This document shows positions 55,973-64,000 of a stretch of 64,000 bases of DNA, piece by piece. The position numbers and the translations under genes are program-made. How positions within the stretch are numbered: the first letter of the stretch is position 1; every line of letters begins with the position of its first letter. A model generated the notes under the pieces. It had not been told where the DNA came from. It saw only the letters and a program-made list of their open reading frames with translations, and searched no databases. Location of the stretch: positions 496,001 through 560,000 of the forward strand of contig CAWHFO010000060.1 in the NCBI GenBank assembly GCA_963828215.1, read 5' to 3'. The DNA comes from CAVTJL01 sp963828215 (GTDB lineage Bacteria > Pseudomonadota > Alphaproteobacteria > Geminicoccales > Geminicoccaceae).

Positions 55973-56707
55973 CTACATCGCTTCCTTCAGGCCCTTGCGG
56001 ATGAGCCACAGATTGACCGGGTAGGCAGTCACGAAGCCGCAGAGCATGGCGATCTGCATCATCAGCCAGAACTCGAAGGAAGCGGTCTCCAGCCTCGTGC
56101 CGAGCACGGATCGGAAGATCCAGAAGGCGGCCAGGGCCATGAAGCCGTACATTCCCACCTGCCACGCCGCCAGCGACAGCGTGTCGGCCTTGACCGCCGC
56201 GACCAGCCCGTCGCGCACGGAGAGGTCCCGCATCGGCTTGAGGGTGAAATACTGAAAGGCGATGCCGAAGCCGAAGGCGAAAAGAAAATCGAGGATCCAC
56301 ACCGCGAACATCTTCTCGCCGAACAGCCAGTGCCAGCCGAGCCAGGTCGCGACCGCGGGCACGAAGAAGGCCAGCCATTCGGCGCAGATGTCCCCCAGCG
56401 TGCAGCCGCTGCCGCAATGGAGCGTGCCTTTACCGACCTTCGCCGGAAAAGGGGTGAGCCGCTGGCTCGGCATCTCCTCGTGCCGGGCCATCGCCGCCTG
56501 CGCCCTCTGCCGCGTCGCCAGTCGCCCGAAACGATAGTAGGCCCAGAGGCCGAGCACGCTGGCGTAGAGCGCGGTCACCGGCCAGACGAGGTTCATGATC
56601 CACATCTGCTGCGGATGACGCGCGACGTCGACCGCCGCCACGAGGGCGCAGCCGATCGCCAGGAGGACCGACAGGATCGCCAGAACGTGAAGCCAGTAAG
56701 GGACCAT
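55973..56707 (-). CDS. DUF4396 domain membrane protein
   Basis: The 244-residue protein has about five or six hydrophobic spans and the DUF4396 signature: an N-terminal pair of spans (WLHVLAILSVLLAIGCALVA; MNLVWPVTALYASVLGLWAY), a Cys/His segment HCGSGCTLGDICAEW, and FGIAFQYFTLKPM. The Cys/His motif could bind copper or another metal. Function of the family is unknown. The start is 128 bases downstream of the DUF2339 gene on the same strand. Confidence 0.8.
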   Translation of the reverse strand: MVPYWLHVLAILSVLLAIGCALVAAVDVARHPQQMWIMNLVWPVTALYASVLGLWAYYRFGRLATRQRAQAAMARHEEMPSQRLTPFPAKVGKGTLHCGSGCTLGDICAEWLAFFVPAVATWLGWHWLFGEKMFAVWILDFLFAFGFGIAFQYFTLKPMRDLSVRDGLVAAVKADTLSLAAWQVGMYGFMALAAFWIFRSVLGTRLETASFEFWLMMQIAMLCGFVTAYPVNLWLIRKGLKEAM

Positions 56708-56834
56708 CTCTCGCCGCTGAGGAGGTTCGAGCGAGCTCCGCCGCGGTCCCGGCGGGTCTCCTGGTCGTCAATCCTCGTCGGCCGGAGAGGTTCCGGATCG
56801 ACGGGACGCGCCCGGCGCGGTCGCTCGTCCCGCC

Positions 56835-59442
56835 TCAGGGGGGTGCTCCGGCCGGCGGCGGCACGACGAAGCGGCGGTAGAGCCAGCCGATGGCGATGAG
56901 GCAGAGGCCGAGGCCCAGGAACGAGGCGGCGCGGTACAGGCCCTCCAGCTCGCCGAGGTCGAAGAGAAAGGTCTTGAGGACGGCGACACCGGCCACGGCC
57001 AAGGCGGCCGCCCGGAGCATGCGCCTGTCGAGCCGGATGCCCAGGGCCAGCAGCAGCCCGGCGAAGGCGAGCCAGCCGACCGAGTAGGCGAGCCATTCGG
57101 CCTCCGTCGTCGCCCCGGTCAGCACGGGACCCTGGAAGAGGTGCCGGATCTCGAGCGTGAGCCAGACGAGCGCCAGCAGCAGGCCGAGGCATCGGGCGGC
57201 ACCCGCGAGCTTTTCCCCCGGCGCTGCCCGGGCGACCGGCCAGGCGAGCAGCGCCGGCAGCCCGTAGGCCGGAAGCAGCAGATTGAGGACCGGCAGCGCG
57301 CCCACCGGCTCGCCCGTGAACGCCGGATTGAGCGCCCCGAGGTTCACCATCAGGGTCTGCGCGGTGCCGAGAGCGAGCAGCAGCGGCCATCCCAGCCGCG
57401 GGATCAGGCGTGCCGGCTCCCGCCGGTGCTGGCGCAGCAGGGCGATCCCGGTCGCGAGCCAGGCCACCGCCTGGGCGCTCGATTCGAGGAGGCTCGGCAC
57501 CGTTCGCTGCGGATCGCCCAGCAGCGCCCGGGTGACCCGGAGGATCAGCAGCAGCCAGAACAGCAAGGCGCCGCCCTCGAGCAGCGCCACGAGCCCGTCC
57601 TCCCGCTGGCGACGGAACAGCCGGGCCGCCAGCCCCATCAGCAGCATGGGGCCGCCGCAGGTCCAAAGGGCGGCGAGGGCGCCCCGCCCGGTGTCGAGAA
57701 GTCCCGGATCGAGGCCGAGGCCGGCGCGGACCAGGACGAGGGTCGCGAGCCAGCGCGCGGGCCGGCGAAGCTCGAAAAGCTCGAAGTCGCAGCGCCACCC
57801 AGGCCATGGCCGGAAGCTCGGCGGCCAGCGCCAGGGTGAGCCAGCCCGCCTCGAGAATGATCGCGGCGCCGAGCGCCAGGGCACCGACCACGCCGACCGC
57901 GTAGGCGGCCAGCGCCGGCCGGAGCGGGGGGCGCCGCGCCGCCCGCTCGGCCAGACCGAGGTCGAGGGCGGCGAGGGCGAGCGCGGCCCAGACGAGGGGC
58001 GGGCTCGGCGCGGGCCCGGCGAGCCGCCAGAAGGCGACGCCGAGCGCCGCCAGCGGCACCGCGACGGCGAGGCCGGCCCAGAACCCGGGCTTTTGACCCC
58101 GCCATGCCGCGATCGAGCCGGCCGCCGCCCAGGAGGCGCCGATCACCACGAGGGCCCAGGCCAGCGGCAGGGCGGCCGGCGCCACCCAGGTGAGCGGATC
58201 GAGGGCGGTATCGAGCGCGCTCGGCGCACCGCGCAGGAGCGCCTGGGTCGGGATGTCCCAGGCGGCCGCAGCGATGAGATCGGCGGTCGCCGCCATGGCG
58301 GCGAGCCAACGCTCCTCCGGCCGGAGGATCCCCGCGGCGAGGCAGGCGAGCGACAGGAGGGTCAGCGCGCCGACGCCGGCAGCCGTGAACCCGACCGTCG
58401 CCAGGATCAGGACCAGGAGCACGAGCATCGCGCCGACCAGCGCCCGGCTCGGCTGCCGCCGAGCGGTCCAGCGGCCGGGCTCGGCCTTTGGATCGGCTCG
58501 GCGGACCAAGGTCCACAGGCCGGCCAGCCCGACGGCGAGAGCGAAGCCGGCCATGGGCAGGATGTCGTCCGGCCCGGCCCGGGCCACGAGCCAGAGCAGC
58601 GTCCAGAAGACGCTGCCGGCGAGGCTCAGCCAGCCGAGCCAGGGCCATTCGGCCCGCCCGGCGAGAATCTCCAGGCTGGCGGCCGCCACCGCGAGATAGG
58701 AGAAAAGCGCCCAGGCCGAGGGGTGATCGGTGCCGACGATGGCCGGCACGAGGTAGGCGCCGATTGCGCCGACGAGGCCCACGAGGCCCCCGAAGACGAG
58801 CCCCAGCGAGACGCCCAGCGCGGCGACGAGCGCCAGGAGGGAAAAGGCCACGGGCGGCTCGACCAGCCCATAAAGAGCATGGGCTGCGGCGGCGGCGCCG
58901 TAGAGGGCCACGAGCCCGCCCGCGGCCAGCGCAGGCGGCACATGGTCCGGCCGGCCGTCGGGCGCCTCGCGGCCCCGGAGCCGGCCGGCCAGCGCCACCA
59001 GCGCCAGGCCCAGCAGCGCTGCCAGGATCACGCGGACCGCCGGCCCGAGCAGGCCCGCCTCCACGGCATAGCCGGCCGCGAAGAGGCCGCCGAGCGCCAG
59101 CGCGCCGGCACCGAGCCAGACGAGCCAGCGCTCGGCCAGACGGGTCTCGAGGCTGGGGCGCGGGCGCGCGACGGGCTCGGGCGGCGGCCCCGGATCGGCC
59201 GCCGGCGGGACGGGCGGCTCGGCCTCGAGCGAAGCCGGCCCCGGCGCCGCGGCGTCGGCATCGGGCTGTCCGGCGGTCGCCGTCGCCCCGGCCTGCATCA
59301 GCCGTGCCACCTGCGCCTCGAGCCCGGCCACGCGGCGCCGCAGACGGTGGGTCCTGACGACGGCAAGAACGGCCAAAGCGGGGGTGCCGAGGACGAGCAG
59401 CGCTGCGAGGACGAAAGGAGCGGCATCGAGCAACGCGGTCAT
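56835..59442 (-). CDS. DUF2339 multi-spanning membrane protein (one frameshift)
   Basis: This large inner-membrane protein has more than twenty hydrophobic segments and an N-terminal coiled-coil/Pro-rich cytoplasmic part (VAGLEAQVARLMQA), then WLVWLGAGALALGGLFAAGY, typical of DUF2339. An extra base near 57786 (GCGCTGCGACTTCGAG) splits the frame; the two parts join into 868 residues, the usual family size. Its function is not known; an envelope or polysaccharide-related role has been suggested only from context in other genomes. It is divergent from gloA. Confidence 0.82.
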
Positions 59443-59566
59443 CCTCCGCGTCGACCGCGGCGGCCGGGGTCGCCGGGGTCGACAGGGCCCGGACGCGAAC
59501 TATAGTCCCCGGCGCCGCTCACGGGCAGACCGGTGCGGCGGAAACGCAGCGAGGGGAGCCGCGCGC

Positions 59567-59986
59567 ATGCGCTATCTGCACACCATGGTCCGCGTCACCG
59601 ATATCGAGGAGTCGCTGGGCTTCTATCGCGACAAGCTCGGGCTCAAGGAAGTCCGTCGGATGGACAACGAGAAGGGCCGCTACACCCTGATCTTCCTGGG
59701 CTCCGACGAGAACCCCGAGGCCCAGGTCGAGCTCACCTACAACTGGGATCCGGAAAAATACACGGGCGGCCGCAACTTCGGCCATCTGGCCTACTCCGTG
59801 AAGAACATCTACGAGACCTGCCAGTCGCTGATGGACAAGGGCGTGACCATCAACCGCCCGCCGCGCGACGGCCACATGGCCTTCATCCGCTCGCCCGACG
59901 GCATCTCGATCGAGCTGATCCAGCAGGGCGAGTCGCTGGCCGCCGCAGAGCCCTGGAAGTCGATGCCCAATACCGGAAGCTGGTGA
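59567..59986 (+). CDS. gloA: Lactoylglutathione lyase (glyoxalase I)
   Basis: GloA isomerises the glutathione hemithioacetal of methylglyoxal, a cytosolic detoxification step. The 139-residue protein has MRYLHTMVRVTDIEESLGFY with metal-ligand His5, DKLGLKEVRRMDNEKGRYTL, AQVELTYNW (Glu ligand), FGHLAYSVKNIY (His ligand) and SPDGISIELIQ (Glu ligand). The ATG at 59567 follows GAGGGGAG and is the family start. It is followed by a strong hairpin. Confidence 0.95.
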   Translation: MRYLHTMVRVTDIEESLGFYRDKLGLKEVRRMDNEKGRYTLIFLGSDENPEAQVELTYNWDPEKYTGGRNFGHLAYSVKNIYETCQSLMDKGVTINRPPRDGHMAFIRSPDGISIELIQQGESLAAAEPWKSMPNTGSW

Positions 59987-60016
59987 GCGGCAGGCCCAAG
60001 AGCCGTCCTTTCCCGA

Positions 60017-60044
60017 AGGGGCGCCGACTCGCGCCGGCGCCCCT
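60017..60044 (+). terminator. Hairpin after gloA
   Basis: A perfect 9-bp inverted repeat AGGGGCGCC / GGCGCCCCT with a 10-base loop lies 31 bases after the gloA stop. A T-tract is absent, as for other hairpins in this window. Confidence 0.5.
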
Positions 60045-60215
60045 CCTGCTGGTGTCGCGCAGCGCCGGGATGCGGGATTCCCGCCCCGGCCTGCCCGGAC
60101 CTTACCCCGCCGGCCCCTGTCGGATCGTTAACGCCGCCGGCGTCTCATGGCCAATGACGCGCTGCAGCAAAGATGCTATTCTCCTTCTGGTTCCAGCGAG
60201 GCGGGCGGAGATCGC

Positions 60216-60479
60216 ATGGACCGACGTGTGCGGACGTTCTGGGTCGTGCGCCAGCGCTACCAGCGGGCGGGATGGATCGCCAGCCTGGTGGGCGCGATCG
60301 TCGGCCTGATCCTCGTCACCCTCGTCGTCAGGCTCGACCTCGCCGATGGCCAGGGCCTCTCGGGAGGCGGTCTCCTCGCCTGCGCCATCCTCCTCGCCGC
60401 CTTCGCCGTCCTGCCCCGCGTCGTGGTGCGGCTGATGTGGCGCTCGACGCGCCAGCGGCACTTCTGGGACTGGCAGTAA
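60216..60479 (+). CDS. Small membrane protein (87 residues), unknown
   Basis: The product has two hydrophobic spans (WIASLVGAIVGLILVTLVV; GLLACAILLAAFAVLPRVVV) flanked by Arg-rich ends (MDRRVRTFWVVRQRYQRAG and RSTRQRHFWDWQ). I do not recognise the family; it looks like a small inner-membrane hairpin protein. The ATG at 60216 is preferred because the upstream in-frame region does not look coding. It stands alone between gloA and a methyltransferase gene on the other strand. Confidence 0.6.
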   Translation: MDRRVRTFWVVRQRYQRAGWIASLVGAIVGLILVTLVVRLDLADGQGLSGGGLLACAILLAAFAVLPRVVVRLMWRSTRQRHFWDWQ

Positions 60480-60534
60480 CGGCGTCGAGCCCGACCCGTC
60501 GGCGCGCCGAGCACGTCCGGCATCGCCGCGGCCC

Positions 60535-61366
60535 CTAGCCGCGGCGGGCGATGATCTCCGTCGGCGCCAGCAGGCCGCGCTCGAGGGCGCGGATCAGGTT
60601 GACGAAGCGGGGCTTGGCCCCCTCGCCCAGCACGGTCGCGCGGCTGAGCGGCGGGCGCCCGTGCGCGGCCTCGCGCTCGCGCATGCGGGCGAAGAAGGCG
60701 AGCCCCGCCTCCCGCCGGTCGCGCTCCGCCAGGACGGCGAAGCCGGCGTCGGCCAGCGCCCGGCGATAGGCCGCCGGCGTCTCGACGAAGGAGGCCGTCT
60801 CGTCCGTCGCCCACGGCAGCGGAAAGGTCAGCGCCCCATCCGCCAAGCGCATCACGTCGTAGATCGCGAACCGGCCGCCCGGGCGCAGCACGCGCGCCAC
60901 CTCGGCGCAGAGCCGGGGCTTGTCGGGAATGTTCATGCCCACATGGACCAGCGTGGCGAGGTCGAAGGCGGCAGCGGGCAGGGGCAGGTCGAGGATGCTG
61001 CCCTGCCGGAACTCGACCTTGCCCGTCGAGCCCGACCAGCCGCGTCAGGCTCTCCGCCACCCGGACGAACTCGGGCGTGAGGTCGACGCCCGTCACCCGG
61101 CAGCCATAGCGGGCGGCCATGAGCCGGGCCGGCCCACCGATGCCCGAGCCCAGATCCAGGGCGCGCGAGCCGGGGGCGAGGTCGAGCTGGTCCAGAAGTC
61201 CCGTCGTGGCCTCGCGCCCGCCCACATGGAACTCGTCGACCGCCGCCAGATCGTCGATGGTGACGTTGCCCGGGCCCCGCCCCATGGCGCCGAGCCCGCT
61301 CATGATCGCCGCCTCGAGCGATCCGTGCGTGTAGTGGCTCGTCACGGCAGCCTCGATCCCGCTCAT
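60535..61366 (-). CDS. Class I SAM-dependent methyltransferase (one frameshift)
   Basis: The protein has the SAM motif I ALDLGSGIGGPARLMAARYG and acidic GVDLTPEF, then VHVGMNIPDKPRLCAEVARV, LRPGGRFAIYDVMR, a UbiE/sarcosine-methyltransferase-like pattern. An extra G near 61033 (GACGGGCAAGG) breaks the frame; corrected length is 276 residues. The ATG at 61366 (MSGIEAAVTSHY) matches the family start with SHYTHGSLE. The substrate is unknown. It is about 150 bases downstream of the phytase-like gene on the same strand. Confidence 0.82.
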
Positions 61367-61517
61367 CGCTTCGCCACCATCCTCTGCCGCCACATCCCTC
61401 CACTATCGAGGCCTCGTGCAGGGCCGGCAAGGCGGGTTGCGCGCCTCCGCCGCCAATTCCGCCGTCGCGGCGATGGGCGGCAGCCGTCGTCGACGCCGCG
61501 GCGGCCGCCGTCCCGGC

Positions 61518-62812
61518 TCAGCGCCGGATGTCGAGCCCGCTCACCTTGGCCACGCGTGGTGTGCTCGCCGGTGATGCCGAAATCGTCGTCGTTGATCAGC
61601 ATCAGCGACCCGTCGCCGAAGAACGCCACCCCCTCGATCTTGCCCGGCAGCTTTTGTTCGCTGCTGCTGTCGAGCACGAGCCGCTTCGTCACCGGCGTGA
61701 TCCCGGCCTCGGCGATTTTCGTCTCCTCGAGCGTCGGGCTCGTCGCCGGATCGTCCCACCTCGTGCCCAGGATGTCGGTGGCCCCGCTCACGTCGATCTC
61801 GAAGATCTTGGTCGTCTTGTCGGTGCGGTCGTCGATCAGGAAGCGGTGGTCGTCGATGCCCCTGAGCTCGCTCACCCGCGCCGTGCTCTCCGGCTTTTTC
61901 TCCTCGCCCGGAAAGTCCTTCATGGGCGTCATCTCGTAGACATACTCGCCCACCACCTTGAGCGTCTGGCGGTCGACCTTGAGCAGCCGGTCGTTGCTGG
62001 CGGTCTTGTAGGCGGCGGCATCGGGGTTCGCGAGCGGGCTCTGCACGGCCAGCCACAGGAAGCGCTCATCCGGGCTCATCGCCAGGCCCTCGATGCCGCG
62101 ATTGGCCTGTCTTCTCGTCAGGATCGCCGGCAGCCCGCCCACCACCGGATAGCCGGCCTGCAAAAAATCCTTCTCGGTGCCCTCGGGCACGACGCGCAGA
62201 AGAATGCGGCCGTCGGGCGCCACATGGACGATCGAGGGCGCGTTCTCCTCGCCGATCCAGAAGCTGCCGTCGGCGAGCTGCACGAGTCCCTCGGCGTCGA
62301 TGGCGTTCGGGTCCTGCGCCAGCGCCTTGCCGTCGGGCCCCACGGGCGTCTCGGTCGAGGCCACGGTGAGCGGGTTCGGCAGCCCCGTGATCGGGTTGCC
62401 GTGCCCGTCCTTGATCGTGATCACGTCCAGGATCTCGAAGCCGTCCCCGCCCACCTTGATGCGATAGATCGAGGGCGTGTAGGCCGGCATCGGATAGATC
62501 CGGCCGTCCTTGATGCCCTTGCAGAAGCTCTTGCCGTCGAGCCCGATGGTCTCCTGGGCGTCGCTGCAGGGAAAATTGGCGCCGCGGTCGCTCAGCGTCA
62601 CGAACACGTCGGCCGGCATGTCCGCCCGCCTGAAGGCGCTGCTGCCGATCCCGGCCGTGAGATGCAGCGTCTTGCCGCCCGCAAAGGCGACGTCGCCCAG
62701 CACGAGCTTCGGATCGTGGCTCCGATAGACCTCCACCGTCTGCGCCGCGGCGGCATGGGCCAGGGCCAGCGAGGGCGGCCGAGGCGAGGAGGGTGAGGGC
62801 GGATCTGGACAT
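61518..62812 (-). CDS. Secreted phytase-like (esterase-like activity) family protein (two frameshifts)
   Basis: This is a periplasmic or secreted beta-propeller-type protein of the phytase-like family: VFVTLSDRGANFPCSDA, YTPSIYRIKVG, IDAEGLVQLADGSFWIGEEN, NRGIEGLAMSPDERFLWLAV, KIEGVAFFGDGSLMLINDDD. One extra base in the signal peptide near 62778 (GCCCTCGCTGGCC) and one near 61549 break the frame; corrected length is 430 residues with signal MSRSALTLLASAALA followed by LAHAAAA. The ATG at 62812 follows GGGAGAAC. The real substrate is unknown; phosphate ester hydrolysis is a guess from the family name. Confidence 0.82.
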
Positions 62813-62957
62813 GCGTTCTCCCTTGCGCGTCCGGTTGGTCGGCAAGGGCTTCCTGACGCCCTCACGATGACAGCGGCGTGACAGCGGGGCGCGAGGCAAG
62901 CACCACTTCCAACCCACGCCATTCGCCATTACGTTGATGGCGAGGAGGGCTTCTTGA

Positions 62958-63544
62958 ATGGCGACTCGCCAGGAGGATCCCTACGCCGAGGACTTCTATG
63001 CCTGGACGCAGGACCAGGCCGAAGTCCTGCGCCGCCTCGTTAAGGAGCGCCGGAACGGCCCGCTCGATCTCGCCCATCTGGCCGAGGAGGTGGAGGATTC
63101 TGGCAATGAGGTCCGTAACGCGGTGCGCAGCCGGCTCCGCCGCCTGATGGAGCATCTCTTGAAGCTGGAGCAAGCCCGAGCCACCGTCCCGCGTCTAGAC
63201 TGGATGCGCACGATCGCCAACGGACGCGCCGAGATCGCCGACCGCCTGGCGCCCACGATCCGCCGCGATATCGAGCCAACCTGGAACACCTGTACGCCCA
63301 GGCGGGCCGCGAGGCGGCACTTGCGCTCGCCGAGCACGACGAGCTGGAGGGTGTCGTGTTGCTGCCCGAAGCCTGCCCCTACGCCCTGGCCCAGCTCCTC
63401 GATGAGGGCTGCTCCCGCTGGACCGATAAATTCCGTCCCAGCCTTTATGATGCCTCGGCGTGGACAAAGAAACGAGGCGAAATCACCCCAGGTGAGTGGG
63501 CTGGGCCGCTGCAGCAAACGGAATTGAGTGGAGTGTCACCGTAG
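62958..63544 (+). CDS. DUF29 domain-containing protein (one frameshift)
   Basis: DUF29 proteins are small helical proteins of unknown function found in many bacteria, often in accessory regions. Seen are the typical start YAEDFYAWTQDQAEVLRRL, LDLAHLAEEVEDSGNEVRNA, LRRLMEHLLKLEQA and the C-terminal LPEACPYALAQLLDEG. A missing G near 63269 (GAGCCAACC) shifts the frame; restoring it yields 195 residues. The ATG at 62958 follows GAGGAGGG. GC content begins to fall in this region, and the next gene is distinctly AT-richer. Confidence 0.82.
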
Positions 63545-63569
63545 TTCCGAAAAACGACTGGGCGGCGAC

Positions 63570-64000
63570 GTGACGAAAGAGCGAATTGAAGCGGCCAAGA
63601 GCAATCTCGCACAGAGCGCCTTCGAGTTTTTAGTTAACTCCGTGCGTGAACTCGAAGAACGTCCAAAATCATCAGTGATACATTTCGCCACAGCGATAGA
63701 ACTTATGCTCAAAGCGCGCTTGATGAATGAGCATTGGTCGCTTGTGGTCGAAAGAATCTCAGACGCAACTATGGAGAACTTTCTCGCGGGTAAGTGTGTC
63801 ACGGTGAGCTCCAACGAGGCAATAAAACGCTTGCAGCGGGTGTGTGGGGAGACCCTTCCCGACAGGGCGGTTGCCCAATTCAGGGCTCTCTCCGACCACC
63901 GAAATAGGATGATACACTTCTTCCACGAGGTTGGGTCAGACCCTAGGGTGACCGCGGCCATAGCGAGGGAGCAGTTCCTCTGTTGGTTCTATATGCAGAA
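63570..64000 (+). CDS. HEPN-like hypothetical protein, N-terminal part (3' end outside window)
   Basis: A frame opens at GTG 63570 and runs off the window after 143 codons. The predicted protein is mainly helical (ERIEAAKSNLAQSAFEFLVN, VIHFATAIELMLKARLMNEH) and contains ALSDHRNRMIHFFHE. In it, RNRMIH fits the RN-x3-H form of the R-x4-6-H motif that marks HEPN ribonucleases of toxin, CRISPR and abortive-infection systems. GC content is about 50%, well below the rest of the window, and rare codons such as TTA and ATA appear. It begins 25 bases after the DUF29 stop. No family can be named with certainty. Confidence 0.6.
   Translation, partial: MTKERIEAAKSNLAQSAFEFLVNSVRELEERPKSSVIHFATAIELMLKARLMNEHWSLVVERISDATMENFLAGKCVTVSSNEAIKRLQRVCGETLPDRAVAQFRALSDHRNRMIHFFHEVGSDPRVTAAIAREQFLCWFYMQ

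Overview
The window is GC-rich chromosomal DNA (roughly 70% GC by eye, GC-biased third codon positions) from an alphaproteobacterium. The gene orders gyrA-coaD, lysC/ubiG divergent, a RodZ-like gene followed by ispG and hisS, and ptsP (nitrogen PTS enzyme I) support this. A D(-)-tartrate dehydratase close to the Bradyrhizobium enzyme fits as well. A Rhodospirillales/Geminicoccales-type soil or freshwater bacterium is my best guess, not a firm assignment. No rRNA, tRNA, CRISPR array, insertion sequence or integrase was seen.

Layout. 1-1.8 kb: end of gyrA, then coaD. 1.8-10.9 kb: a carbohydrate or polyol utilisation module. On the minus strand it holds two CUT1-type permeases, a Tat-type solute-binding protein, an FGGY kinase, a glycerol-1-phosphate dehydrogenase-like (AraM family) enzyme and a SorC-type regulator. 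A class II aldolase and a HAD phosphatase are divergent on the plus strand. 10.9-22.7 kb: mixed single genes (sulfotransferase, secreted proteins, TetR regulator with operator, hybrid histidine kinase paired with a molybdopterin-oxidoreductase-fold periplasmic protein, cupin, class III cyclase, EamA exporter, YafY/WYL regulator divergent from a SnoaL-like protein with a clear operator, MFS transporter). 22.8-29.1 kb: NUDIX hydrolase and a complete branched-chain-amino-acid-type ABC importer (livM-H-F-G-K) next to an M20 amidohydrolase. 29.2-31.9 kb: MscS-type channel. 31.8-47.4 kb: housekeeping block on the minus strand (lysC, nitronate monooxygenase, ptsP, RodZ-like, ispG, hisS, then prfA, prmC). 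It is interrupted by a Na/Pi cotransporter and a SoxR-controlled pair (FMN reductase plus an unusual arylamine N-acetyltransferase). 47.5-62.8 kb: ubiG, PaiB-like, cystathionine lyase-like, rlmE, Ppx/GppA, CDGSH protein, lipoprotein, tarD, RDD, DUF4396 and DUF2339 membrane proteins, gloA, a methyltransferase and a phytase-like secreted protein. 62.9-64.0 kb: a DUF29 gene and the start of a gene with about 50% GC and a HEPN-type motif, possibly the edge of an accessory island.

About a dozen genes, including the essential hisS, ispG, prfA and prmC, are broken in this sequence by single-base indels. Where I worked out the shifts (25 in 12 genes), removing them gives uninterrupted frames of whole codons, so I read these as sequence errors rather than gene decay. 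They cluster at 4.8-9.1 kb and 38.5-39.6 kb. Boundaries given for those genes span the whole intended gene.

Regulation visible in the sequence includes a SoxR box with a long promoter spacer in front of the FMN reductase, a perfect CTGACA-N5-TGTCAG dyad in front of the YafY-type regulator, a 17-bp dyad inside the TetR gene promoter, a sigma70-like promoter before the RodZ-like gene, and several GC-rich hairpins after genes that lack T-tracts.
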